Source of the DNA: Myxosarcina sp. GI1
Lineage (GTDB): Bacteria; Cyanobacteriota; Cyanobacteriia; Cyanobacteriales; Xenococcaceae
Direction: 5' to 3'
Assembly: GCF_000756305.1 (NCBI RefSeq)
Contig: NZ_JRFE01000014.1
Location: 666,220 to 730,219, forward strand
DNA: 64,000 bases
The notes under the pieces are model-generated. The model worked only from the letters and a program-made list of their open reading frames with translations, was not told the DNA's origin and did no database searches. Shown here piece by piece: positions 27,182-39,849 of the stretch; within the stretch, counting starts at the first letter, position 1, and each line of letters starts with the position of its first letter. The position numbers and the translations under genes were made by a program.

Positions 27182-28993
27182 ATGGCATCTTTGCGGGATA
27201 TAGTTGGTTACTTTGGCAAATATAGAGCGATCGCTATTTTTAGTATTGCCGCTTCTGGATTATTTGAAATTATCGATCTTATCGTTCCTTATGCGATCGG
27301 GCAAATTCTCAATGTTCTTTCTGCCCAACCTGTAGATAAACCAGTACAATTTTTAATCGATCGCGCTGCTCTTATTAGCAACTTAGACACCAAACCACTG
27401 TCTTTGGTTGTTTTACTCGGCATAATTTTTATCGTCACCGTAGTGAGATCGCCCATTCAGCCCTGGATCGGTTCTTGGTATCACTGGCTAATTGCTTTAA
27501 AAGCCAGACGAGACAGCTTTTATAACGTAGTTGCCAAAATTCTTACTCTACCACTAGGATTTTATGACGAAAACAACCCAGGACGCATTGCAGGTAGAAT
27601 TTCCAGAGGTATAGAAAATCACACCTGGACGTATCCCGAAATTGCAGGTCAGTTATTACCCAAGTTAGCGCGGATTTTGGGTATTTTTGTGATGATTTTG
27701 TTTATCGATGGCCCGATTGCGATCGCTTTTTTAATTTCTTTTGTGGCAATTCTCCTTTATAGCCTCAAGCGTCTGAAGATACTGATTGAAAAAGAAGAAT
27801 TACTAGAAAAACATCAGGAAAGCACTGAAAGCCGTACCTCAGAAATTATTACCAATATTAAAACCGTCAAAGCTTTTGCCAGTGAAGCACGTGAATTACA
27901 ACGCCAGCAGCGAAGATTTGAGCGTGAATATAAATACGTTACCTATCGCATTCATAAAGGTTATGTAGTTTTGGCGACGCAATTGCGAACCAGTATTCAA
28001 AGTTGTGTATTTGTAATTTTGCTATTTACTCTTATTGCTACCGTTAGAGGCAATATTTCTCTGGGTCATTTTATTACCACGCTAACGATTTCTAGTATGG
28101 CTTATGCCGAACTCGAACCTATTACTTTATTGTCAGAAACTTTTGCCCGTCGTTCGGCAGCAATGAAGCGGTTTCACGATTTTATGCAGCTTCCTGTTGG
28201 GACTGATGCCGCTAGTTTAGTATCAGAAGACGTTAGCGATAATCCCTACAAATTTACGGGCAAGCTAGAATTTTCTCATCTCAGCTTTGGTTACGAGCCT
28301 CAGCAGCCAATTCTTAAAGAGATCGATTTGCTAATAGAACCATATCAAACTGTAGCTCTAGTCGGTCGTTCTGGTTCGGGAAAATCAACTCTAATTAAAT
28401 TGCTATTTCGTTATTTTGAACCAGATTGTGGGCGCATCCTTATCGATGGTGAAGATATTCGTAGTTTAGATACTGCTCGTTATCGTCGCCGTTTGGCAAT
28501 TGTCCATCAAGATGTAGATATTTTTAACGGTACGCTACTTAGTAACCTCACCTATGGCAATCCTACTGTTAGCTGGCAAGAAGTAGAAAGAACCTGTCAA
28601 ATTGCTAGAGTCAGCGAATTTATCGATCGCTTGCCTCAAAAATACTTTACTGTAGTAGGCGAAAGAGGGGTACGACTTTCAGGTGGACAAAAACAGCGTT
28701 TGGGTATTGCTAGGGCTTTACTTGTCGATCCCGATATTTTAGTCTTTGATGAAGCTACTTCCAGTCTAGATTACGAGTCGGAGCGATCGATTCAACTGGC
28801 AATGCGATCTATTTTAGGAACTCGCACTACGATTATTATTGCCCATCGCCTCAGTACGGTTCGCGAAGCCGATAAAATTGTCGTTTTAGATGCAGGGCGA
28901 ATTGTAGAAGTCGGTAGCCATCAAGAATTATTAAATCGCGGTGGTATATATCATCGACTCAATTCTCTACAAGAAACAGGAGAATTACAGTAA
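27182..28993 (+). CDS. ABC exporter, fused permease and ATPase
   Basis: 603 residues with the type IV exporter fold: six membrane helices in residues 15-320, then the nucleotide-binding domain. Walker A is VGRSGSGKSTLIKLL, the Q-loop is VHQDVDIFNGTL, the signature is LSGGQKQRLGIARALL, Walker B is ILVFDEATSSLD and the H-loop is IIAHRLSTV. It would work as a homodimer (or heterodimer) exporting a lipid, peptide or drug. Substrate unknown. No peptidase domain is present. It stands alone, followed by a MITE-like element. Confidence 0.9.
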   Translation: MASLRDIVGYFGKYRAIAIFSIAASGLFEIIDLIVPYAIGQILNVLSAQPVDKPVQFLIDRAALISNLDTKPLSLVVLLGIIFIVTVVRSPIQPWIGSWYHWLIALKARRDSFYNVVAKILTLPLGFYDENNPGRIAGRISRGIENHTWTYPEIAGQLLPKLARILGIFVMILFIDGPIAIAFLISFVAILLYSLKRLKILIEKEELLEKHQESTESRTSEIITNIKTVKAFASEARELQRQQRRFEREYKYVTYRIHKGYVVLATQLRTSIQSCVFVILLFTLIATVRGNISLGHFITTLTISSMAYAELEPITLLSETFARRSAAMKRFHDFMQLPVGTDAASLVSEDVSDNPYKFTGKLEFSHLSFGYEPQQPILKEIDLLIEPYQTVALVGRSGSGKSTLIKLLFRYFEPDCGRILIDGEDIRSLDTARYRRRLAIVHQDVDIFNGTLLSNLTYGNPTVSWQEVERTCQIARVSEFIDRLPQKYFTVVGERGVRLSGGQKQRLGIARALLVDPDILVFDEATSSLDYESERSIQLAMRSILGTRTTIIIAHRLSTVREADKIVVLDAGRIVEVGSHQELLNRGGIYHRLNSLQETGELQ

Positions 28994-29065
28994 AGTCAAT
29001 TTTAGTTGAGGTTTTGAATTATTTATTTGGAAATTCTTTTGCAGAATGCGCTCGTTAATTGTCTA

Positions 29066-29172
29066 ATACTAAATCTGATTGATACAAGTCACAATCATAA
29101 TTCTTCAAGTCCCCCATTGTTGGGGGATTTAGGGGGCGATTAAAAGTAACCTCTACGAACGGGATTTAGTAT
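29066..29172. repeat. MITE-like element with 10-bp terminal inverted repeats
   Basis: About 107 bases bounded by a perfect 10-bp inverted repeat (ATACTAAATC at 29066-29075, GATTTAGTAT at 29163-29172). Inside is a 7-bp hairpin TCCCCCA/TGGGGGA (29110-29127). The ends begin with TA-rich bases as in nonautonomous elements mobilised by IS630-type transposases. No coding capacity. Confidence 0.55.
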
Positions 29173-29181
29173 AAAATTACT

Positions 29182-29733
29182 ATGAAAATTATTGTTTGTC
29201 CTGGGATACATCCCACTCAACTGACTGACAGTTTTATCGATAAATTGCAGCCAACAAACCACCAGCTATTAGACATACTAGTTTTTCCTACAGAGCGATA
29301 TTCAGCATATTCGGCTATAGACCTCGAACGCTGGCTAAAACAATGCCAACTATCTCCTCAAAATGCTCCTCCGTTATTTTTTATTGCTTTTAGTGCGGGA
29401 GTAGTAGGCGGTATTGGTGCAGCACTGGCATGGCAACTTCAAGGAGGCAAAGTTAAAGCTTTCGTAGCGATCGACGGTTGGGGAGTTCCTTTGGTTGCTA
29501 ATTTTCCTGTCTATCGTCTCAGTCACGACTATTTTACGCACTGGAGTTCGGCTTTGTTAGGTAAGGGAAAAGAGAGTTTTTATGCCGATCCTGACGTAGA
29601 ACACTTAGAATTATGGCGATCGCCAGATCGATGTTGGGGTTGGCGAGTAGTTAGTTCTGGATTGAAAACTCGCTGCACTGCCGCTGAATATTTGCAGTTT
29701 ATATTACAGCCAAAAAACAATATAGATTTTTAA
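29182..29733 (+). CDS. Small alpha/beta-hydrolase-like protein
   Basis: 183 residues. MKIIVCPGIHPTQLTDSFIDKL, then LFFIAFSAGVVGGIGAALAWQ, which resembles a nucleophile elbow (F-S-A-G-V), and VKAFVAIDGWGVPL. This arrangement suggests a short alpha/beta hydrolase without a lid, but the classical GxSxG is not complete. It matches a cyanobacterial hypothetical family I cannot name. Enzymatic activity is uncertain. Its ATG lies only 10 bases after the right end of the MITE-like element, so that element may supply promoter or leader sequence. Confidence 0.65.
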   Translation: MKIIVCPGIHPTQLTDSFIDKLQPTNHQLLDILVFPTERYSAYSAIDLERWLKQCQLSPQNAPPLFFIAFSAGVVGGIGAALAWQLQGGKVKAFVAIDGWGVPLVANFPVYRLSHDYFTHWSSALLGKGKESFYADPDVEHLELWRSPDRCWGWRVVSSGLKTRCTAAEYLQFILQPKNNIDF

Positions 29734-29871
29734 TCCACAAATGTCATCAAAATTTAAGATTTTTCGATTCTTTAGACAGGTCAAAAAGCGATCGCCCGTA
29801 AAATCGATCGCCTACCGCTACTAAGATTTGCCTTGTAGACATTAATTGAAAATTAATTTAAACTAAAAGAT

Positions 29872-29897
29872 TCTAGTATAGCGATCGGTATACTAGA
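29872..29897. promoter_or_regulatory. Operator-like inverted repeat upstream of ilvB
   Basis: A perfect 9-bp inverted repeat, TCTAGTATA / TATACTAGA, separated by GCGATCGG, ends 66 bases before the ilvB start. Spacing of the arms does not fit the NtcA pattern GTA-N8-TAC. It could be an operator for a dimeric regulator or a hairpin in the leader. Confidence 0.45.
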
Positions 29898-29963
29898 GCA
29901 TTGCATCATAGACAACAAAACTTAAAATAATAATAACAAAGCAAGTAATTACGGTTAGCAAGA

Positions 29964-31823
29964 GTGGTTTCTACAAGTATTCCCAAAAGTCCACAATCTA
30001 TCGATCTGCCTCAACGACGTACTGGTGCATTTGCCCTCATTGATAGTCTGCGCCGACACGGAGTCAAACACGTTTTTGGTTATCCAGGCGGTGCTATACT
30101 GCCAATTTACGACGAACTTTATCGTGCCGAAGCTAGAGGAGAAATTTCACATATTTTAGTCAGACACGAGCAGGCTGCGGCTCATGCTGCTGATGGCTAT
30201 GCTCGTGCTACGGGTAAAGTAGGTGTTTGTTTTGCTACTTCAGGTCCTGGGGCGACTAATTTAGTAACGGGTATCGCTACGGCTCACATGGATTCAATTC
30301 CTATGGTGGCAATTACGGGACAGGTGGGTCGGGCAGCGATCGGCACCGATGCTTTCCAGGAAACAGATATTTTTGGGATTACTTTACCCATTGTTAAAAA
30401 CTCTTATGTAGTTCGTCATGCTGAAGATATGGCGCAAACTATTGCCGAAGCTTTTCATATTGCTAGTACGGGTCGTCCTGGTCCAGTATTAGTTGATATT
30501 CCCAAAGATGTCGGACTGGAAAAATTTGATTATGTGCCAGTAGCTCCAGGTAAAATTAGATTATCTGGCTATCGTCCTACGGTAAAAGGCAATCCACGTC
30601 AAATTAATGCTGCTCTTTCTTTGATTTCAGCAGCAGAAAAACCTTTGCTTTATGTAGGTGGTGGTGCAGTTGCTTCTGATGCTCATCCGCAAATTCGCGA
30701 ACTGGCAGAACGTTTCCAAATTCCTGTAACTACGACTCTAATGGGACTAGGAGCCTTTGACGAACATCATTCATTATCTGTAGGAATGTTGGGAATGCAC
30801 GGTACGGCTTACGCTAACTTTGCTGTTAGCGAATGCGACTTATTACTTGCCGTAGGAGCGAGATTTGACGATCGCGTTACTGGTAAGCTAGATGAATTTG
30901 CCTCTCGTGCCAAAGTGATTCATATTGATATCGATCCTGCCGAAGTAGGTAAAAATCGCACTCCTGAAGTACCTATTGTAGGAGATGTGCGACAAGTATT
31001 AGAGCAAATGCTGGAAAGGGCTAGGGAATCGGACTATTTGACAGACACAAACCGTACTCGTCCCTGGTTGCAACGCATTGCTAACTGGCGAAAAGATTAT
31101 CCCTTAACTGCCCCTCGACCAGAAGCTGGCATTTCACCTCAAGAAGTAATTGTCGAAATTGGTCGTCAAGCACCCCGCGCCTATTACACTACAGATGTCG
31201 GACAGCATCAGATGTGGGCGGCACAGTTTCTAAAAAATGGTCCTCGCCGCTGGATTTCTAGCGCGGGTCTGGGGACTATGGGTTATGGCTTACCTGCAGC
31301 TATGGGAGCTAAAGTCGCTCTTCCCGAAGAAGAAGTTATCTGTATCAGCGGCGATGCTAGCTTTCAAATGAATCCGCAAGAACTGGCAACTTTAACCCAA
31401 TTCGGTATTAAAGTTAAAACCGTAATCATTAATAATGGCTGGCAGGGAATGGTACGTCAATGGCAGCAAGCATTTTTTGGCGAACGTTATTCCTCTTCCA
31501 ATATGGAAATTGGCATGCCTAACTTTGAACTATTGGCGCAAGCCTACGGCATTAAAGGTATGATAATTAGCGATCGCGGCGAGTTAGAGTCTAAAATTGC
31601 TGAAATGCTAGCCCATGATGGTTCGGTTTTAGTTGATGTGCGAGTCACCAGAAATGAAAATTGTTATCCAATGATCGCTCCTGGTAAAAACAATGCACAA
31701 ATGCTCGGACTGCCTAATGCAAATAAATTAGAAGGAGCAAGCACAACTAACAACTGTAATAAGTGTGGTGTAGAAAATGCTGCTAGCCATAACTTTTGTT
31801 CTGAATGCGGCACTAAACTATAG
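29964..31823 (+). CDS. ilvB: Acetolactate synthase large subunit with C-terminal zinc ribbon
   Basis: 619 residues from a GTG start. Catalyses the first shared step of valine, leucine and isoleucine synthesis from pyruvate (thiamine diphosphate, FAD, Mg). Visible are [14 protein letters not shown], the catalytic Glu in [19 protein letters not shown], the central FAD domain, and the thiamine diphosphate motif [12 protein letters not shown]...VIINN. The enzyme core ends near AQMLGLP; an extra tail of about 35 residues carries C598-x2-C601-x10-C612-x2-C615, a clear zinc-ribbon knuckle pair. This tail is unusual for the family. The regulatory small subunit ilvN is not adjacent. Confidence 0.94.
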   Translation: MVSTSIPKSPQSIDLPQRRTGAFALIDSLRRHGVKHVFGYPGGAILPIYDELYRAEARGEISHILVRHEQAAAHAADGYARATGKVGVCFATSGPGATNLVTGIATAHMDSIPMVAITGQVGRAAIGTDAFQETDIFGITLPIVKNSYVVRHAEDMAQTIAEAFHIASTGRPGPVLVDIPKDVGLEKFDYVPVAPGKIRLSGYRPTVKGNPRQINAALSLISAAEKPLLYVGGGAVASDAHPQIRELAERFQIPVTTTLMGLGAFDEHHSLSVGMLGMHGTAYANFAVSECDLLLAVGARFDDRVTGKLDEFASRAKVIHIDIDPAEVGKNRTPEVPIVGDVRQVLEQMLERARESDYLTDTNRTRPWLQRIANWRKDYPLTAPRPEAGISPQEVIVEIGRQAPRAYYTTDVGQHQMWAAQFLKNGPRRWISSAGLGTMGYGLPAAMGAKVALPEEEVICISGDASFQMNPQELATLTQFGIKVKTVIINNGWQGMVRQWQQAFFGERYSSSNMEIGMPNFELLAQAYGIKGMIISDRGELESKIAEMLAHDGSVLVDVRVTRNENCYPMIAPGKNNAQMLGLPNANKLEGASTTNNCNKCGVENAASHNFCSECGTKL

Positions 31824-31857
31824 CTGCTGTTAGTAGAAGACAATAGCAAAAATTTTT

Positions 31858-31890
31858 GGGGGAAATTATCAAACAGGTAATTACCCCCTT
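31858..31890 (+). terminator. Terminator after ilvB
   Basis: Stem GGGGGAAATTA / TAATTACCCCC (one mismatch) with a 9-base loop, followed by TTCTTTAT. It lies 35 bases after the ilvB stop. Confidence 0.65.
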
Positions 31891-32016
31891 CTTTATAAAA
31901 AAAATAACTTACTAAACTTTCAGGTTGTTAAGTTTCTTACCTGTTTCCTCTATTAAGGATCGGGTTTGGCAGTAATCTAAGATCGGGAAAAAAGATTAAA
32001 AAAATGAGTTAGAACA

Positions 32017-32859
32017 ATGCTTAACAAAATTTTATATGCCGACTCTGGAGCCGATAATGCCAGAGATATGCTAAAAATTCTTCTAGATCTACCAGCATTG
32101 AAAAAATCAGAAGTATCGATTTTACGAGTTGTTTCTTCTACCAGTAAAGAAAAAGAAGCTGCTGACAATTTACAAAGTCAGGAAGAGATTGAAAGTCTCA
32201 AAGCAAAATTGAGCCAAGAGTGTAAAGTTAATAGTTTAATTCGTGAAGGCGAACCTAAAACTACAGTCTTGAATGTGGCTAAAGAAACCGATGCCGATCT
32301 GATTATTATGGGTTCGCGTGGTTTAGGTAAGTTGCAGTCAATCTTGAGCAATTCTATTAGTCAATACGTATTTCAGTTGACCGATCGCCCGATGTTGTTA
32401 GTCAAAGACGACATTTACGTTAAGCGATTGAAAAGAGTAGCGATCGCTCTAGATAAATCTCCAGCCTCTCAGTATGCTCTCGATATGGGGTTATTTTTGT
32501 TACAAGGTTATCGAGATGCAGAAATAGTTTTGATGCGGGTTAATCCCGACCTCGAACCAAATTTAGCTATGTCTAAAGAGGAAATGGAGCATAATCCAAT
32601 TCTCGCTCCTGCTGTAGCTAAGGTAAAAGCTAGAGGTCTTGACTATCGCTGTATCGTTACGGGCGGTAGACCTTCTGTAAAAATTTGTAATTTGGTAGCT
32701 GAAAACAATATTGACTTACTTATTTTGGGTTCTCCCGAACGCCGACCTTCAGTAGCCAAAAATCTACCAGATCTCGAACGTTTATTAGGTAGTTCTCTAT
32801 CTGACTACATTAGAATTAAGGCTGACTGTCCCGTACTTCTAGCCAGACAAGAAGAATAA
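32017..32859 (+). CDS. Tandem universal stress protein
   Basis: 280 residues made of two UspA domains (about 1-130 and 140-278). The first starts LNKILYADSGADNARDMLKI and ends in IIMGSRGLGKLQSILSNSISQYVFQLTDRPMLLVK, an ATP-binding type loop. The second starts LKRVAIALDKSPASQYALDMG and ends LLILGSPERRPSVAKNLPDLERLLGSSLSDYIRIKADCPVLLAR, with a longer insertion in the glycine loop. Soluble; role in stress survival inferred from family. No partner gene nearby. Confidence 0.9.
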   Translation: MLNKILYADSGADNARDMLKILLDLPALKKSEVSILRVVSSTSKEKEAADNLQSQEEIESLKAKLSQECKVNSLIREGEPKTTVLNVAKETDADLIIMGSRGLGKLQSILSNSISQYVFQLTDRPMLLVKDDIYVKRLKRVAIALDKSPASQYALDMGLFLLQGYRDAEIVLMRVNPDLEPNLAMSKEEMEHNPILAPAVAKVKARGLDYRCIVTGGRPSVKICNLVAENNIDLLILGSPERRPSVAKNLPDLERLLGSSLSDYIRIKADCPVLLARQEE

Positions 32860-33141
32860 GTAAGTTCGGGCAATTGCGGATATAAAATTTAAGTTAATTT
32901 GACGAGGCAGTAAGAACACAATCGAAATAGACGAAAATACAGCTTTTTCGCTTACTTCTAACCTTTTTAACTCAGTTAGAAAAAAATCTACTTGCAACCT
33001 TTTGTTTTCTTCTTGCTGCCTTTTCGTATGAAAAGATGATTCCAAGTTTATTAGATTACACTGTCGCTTCAAACAGTAACAAATTTTCTTCGATAATATA
33101 TACGAGATTAATATTCGAGCAAAAGCTGCCAACTGCTAGTT

Positions 33142-33678
33142 ATGAAAATCATAGATTCTAAAGGTAGATTGTTTAGTAAGGTAAGTATTCTCGATCTCGG
33201 TGCTGCTTTAATAATCTTACTAGTCATTATTGGTATTTTTTTCTTTCCTGGCACTCCCGTAACTCAGAGCATAGTCGCTCAAACCAAGTTAAAACCAGTA
33301 GAAGTTAAAGTTTTGGTAAGGGGATTGAGCGTAGCCGATTTCGATGGTCTATTAGAAAATTTTGAAACTGACAAAAAATCTAATATTATTATTCGCAATC
33401 AGCCTGCGGGAGAAGTGGAAGTTATTGACGTTTCCCCATTGCCAAGAACCACTCCAGTACCACAGCCAGATGGAACAGTAAAAGCTCTTCCCGATCCGCG
33501 TCCAGAAATTGCCATGATTCAAGATATGGTCTTAACTTTACAAGGTAGAGCCGAAATCACTAATAATGGTGTTGTTTTAGATAATACTAAAAAAGTGAAA
33601 ATAGGTACGCCGATTCAGCTTGAAGGCAACATGTATGATTTTAACGGTACTATCATTTCTGTGAATACTGAAGTTTAG
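33142..33678 (+). CDS. DUF4330 protein, membrane anchored
   Basis: 178 residues. MKIIDSKGRLFSKVSILDLGAALIILLVIIGIFFFPG gives a short cytoplasmic head and one membrane helix (residues 17-37). The rest is a periplasmic domain of beta character with VEVKVLVRGLS, PAGEVEVIDVSPLPR and KVKIGTPIQLEGNMYDFNGTII. This is the cyanobacterial DUF4330 family. Function unknown. It lies 42 bases before trmB on the same strand, probably one transcript. Confidence 0.82.
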   Translation: MKIIDSKGRLFSKVSILDLGAALIILLVIIGIFFFPGTPVTQSIVAQTKLKPVEVKVLVRGLSVADFDGLLENFETDKKSNIIIRNQPAGEVEVIDVSPLPRTTPVPQPDGTVKALPDPRPEIAMIQDMVLTLQGRAEITNNGVVLDNTKKVKIGTPIQLEGNMYDFNGTIISVNTEV

Positions 33679-33720
33679 TAAATAAATTACGTATGTCAGT
33701 TTAAATGGAGGTGTTAACAA

Positions 33721-34353
33721 TTGCCTAAGCTTCGTGTTCGTCAGCATGTCAATCCCCTTACTAAAAAATTTCAACAACCAATATTACTACCAGACTGGAA
33801 TGAAATTTATTCTCGTTCAAACCGTCCACTTCATTTAGACATTGGCTGTGCTAGAGGTAAATTCTTGCTAAAGTTGGCGCAACTTCACCCAGAAACTAAC
33901 TTTCTAGGAATTGAAATTCGTCAATCTTTAGTTAATAGTGCCAATCACAAGAAAGCCAAGCTAAATTTGAGCAATTTACATTATCTGTTTGGAAATATCA
34001 ATAATTCGGCAGTGCCAATCCTAAAATCTTTTGACAACGATGTTTTAAAGTCAGTTACTATTCAATTTCCCGATCCCTGGTTCAAAAACAAACACCACAA
34101 ACGGCGAGTAGTCCAACCCGATTTAGTTAAGACTCTTTCAGATTATCTAGTTTCGGGCGGAACTATATTTTTACAGTCCGACATTAAAGAAGTAGCTCAA
34201 GAAATGTGCGATCGTTTTGCAGCTAATTCTTTGCTGGTTCGCCAACATCAAGGTTGGTTAGAGACTAATCCTTTAGAAGTACCTACTGAAAGAGAACTTT
34301 TTGTTCTCGCTCAAAACAAACCTGTGTATCGGACTTTGTTTGCCAAAGCCTAA
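33721..34353 (+). CDS. trmB: tRNA (guanine-N7-)-methyltransferase
   Basis: 210 residues. Methylates G46 in the variable loop of tRNAs using S-adenosylmethionine. The SAM-binding motif is LHLDIGCARGKFLL, and the family signature IQFPDPWFKNKHHKRRVVQPDLV is complete. The start is TTG, chosen because a strong Shine-Dalgarno (GGAGGTG, 33707-33713) sits seven bases before it and there is no upstream ATG in frame. The rRNA operon promoter follows about 85 bases after the stop. Confidence 0.92.
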   Translation: MPKLRVRQHVNPLTKKFQQPILLPDWNEIYSRSNRPLHLDIGCARGKFLLKLAQLHPETNFLGIEIRQSLVNSANHKKAKLNLSNLHYLFGNINNSAVPILKSFDNDVLKSVTIQFPDPWFKNKHHKRRVVQPDLVKTLSDYLVSGGTIFLQSDIKEVAQEMCDRFAANSLLVRQHQGWLETNPLEVPTERELFVLAQNKPVYRTLFAKA

Positions 34354-34437
34354 AAATAATTATTCGCTCGAGCATATTGCTACGTATACGTTTTAGTTGT
34401 TAATAAACTAAAAATTGAAAAAAAAATCCTAATTAAG

Positions 34438-34466
34438 TTGACAAATAAAAATAGAGTAAGTATATT
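34438..34466 (+). promoter_or_regulatory. rRNA operon promoter (sigma-70 type)
   Basis: TTGACA at 34438-34443, a 17-base spacer, and TATATT at 34461-34466, close to the consensus for the housekeeping sigma factor. The expected start is about 34473, giving a leader of about 155 bases before 16S rRNA. Confidence 0.75.
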
Positions 34467-34628
34467 GGTAAATGCGCGGTTGAGAGAGGAACAACTCGAA
34501 ACCAGCGAAGAACCTAGAAAAATCAATAGTTTGACGAATTTTAAGACACCAAGCCAAAGTTGCTTGAAAAAAACATATACATAGAACGCAAAAGAGCTAA
34601 ACGATTGACTCGCTCAATGGTGAAGTTC

Positions 34629-36120
<1,492 letters not shown>

Positions 36121-36254
36121 AAGGGAGACCGATGGAAAAGCAATAGCAACAAAGCTGTTGCCAGACACCACAAAATCCCCAAGGTCATCAAGCAAGCAGG
36201 TGAAGGGTAAAAATTTCGTCAAACTAGATTGGGTTCGCCATTAATAGAAACAAA

Positions 36255-36331
<77 letters not shown>

Positions 36332-36410
36332 CTAAATTAAGTAAGAAGTAAAAAGTAGAAAGTAATAAGTAAGAAACTTATCAAAGCTACAATTGACTTC
36401 TGAAATTTGT

Positions 36411-36486
36411 GGGGGTATAGCTCAGTTGGTAGAGCGCCTGCTTTGCAAGCAGGATGTCAGCGGTTCAAGTCCGCTTACCTCCACCA
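36411..36486 (+). tRNA. tRNA-Ala (UGC)
   Basis: Cloverleaf with acceptor GGGGGTA/TACCTCC (one G-T pair), D-arm TAGCTCAGTTGGTAGAGC, anticodon loop TTTGCAA with TGC, and T-arm GGTTCAAGTCC. The 3' CCA is encoded. Second tRNA of the 16S-23S spacer. Confidence 0.97.
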
Positions 36487-36692
36487 GAAACTAGAAAGCC
36501 AAGAGTAGCAACGACTAGCACCATCTCTCAAAATAGCTAAAGCGAGAGAGAATGCTGGGGGTTAAACTCAGCAACAGAACCTTGAAAACTGCATAAAACA
36601 AAACTAAAGCCAAGTAAAAATTGTCATTAGGTAACAAAAAACTAAGATAAAGTCCAGGTAAGTAAAAATTACCGAGCAAGACCAAATAAATA

Positions 36693-39504
<2,812 letters not shown>

Positions 39505-39605
39505 AAACAAAATCAAGTAGAATGTTACCCAATGGCAATTGACGAGGCGGCAAGATTTGGTTTATGCAGTCTTGAGGGTTGGAAAGACCAGAGATATAGA
39601 GATAT

Positions 39606-39724
39606 TCCTGGTGCTTTGAGCACGGTGGAACCACTTCGACTCCATCCCGAACTCGAGAGTGAAACGCTGTAGCGGCGAAGATACTTGGAGGGTAGCCTCC
39701 TGGGAAAATAGCTCAGTGCCAGGT
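39606..39724 (+). rRNA. rrf: 5S ribosomal RNA
   Basis: About 119 bases; the ends CCTGG and CCAGG pair. Internal blocks GGAACCACTTCGACTCCATCC and GAACTCGAGAGTGAAACGC are typical of 5S rRNA. It follows 23S after a spacer of about 100 bases that has no tRNA. Confidence 0.95.
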
Positions 39725-39742
39725 TAAATTTTTTTTATAATT

Positions 39743-39777
39743 AAGACCCTAGCGAGATAGCTAGGGTCTTTGTTTAT
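39743..39777 (+). terminator. rRNA operon terminator
   Basis: Perfect 11-bp stem AAGACCCTAGC / GCTAGGGTCTT with a 6-base loop, then TGTTTATTT. It sits 18 bases after 5S rRNA. Confidence 0.85.
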
Positions 39778-39849
39778 TTATAATAAGACTGAAGAATTGA
39801 GACTAATAATATAGTTTGGTTTTCTTCAGTATTTAAGCTTTTTAGAGTA

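Noticed and set aside
29872-29897. Considered as an NtcA site upstream of ilvB
   Set aside because: The half-sites GTA and TAC are 12 bases apart rather than 8, so the NtcA pattern is not met.
32839-33132. Minus-strand 97-codon frame after the universal stress gene
   Set aside because: No family resemblance, low-complexity content, and it overlaps the end of a solid gene; likely chance.
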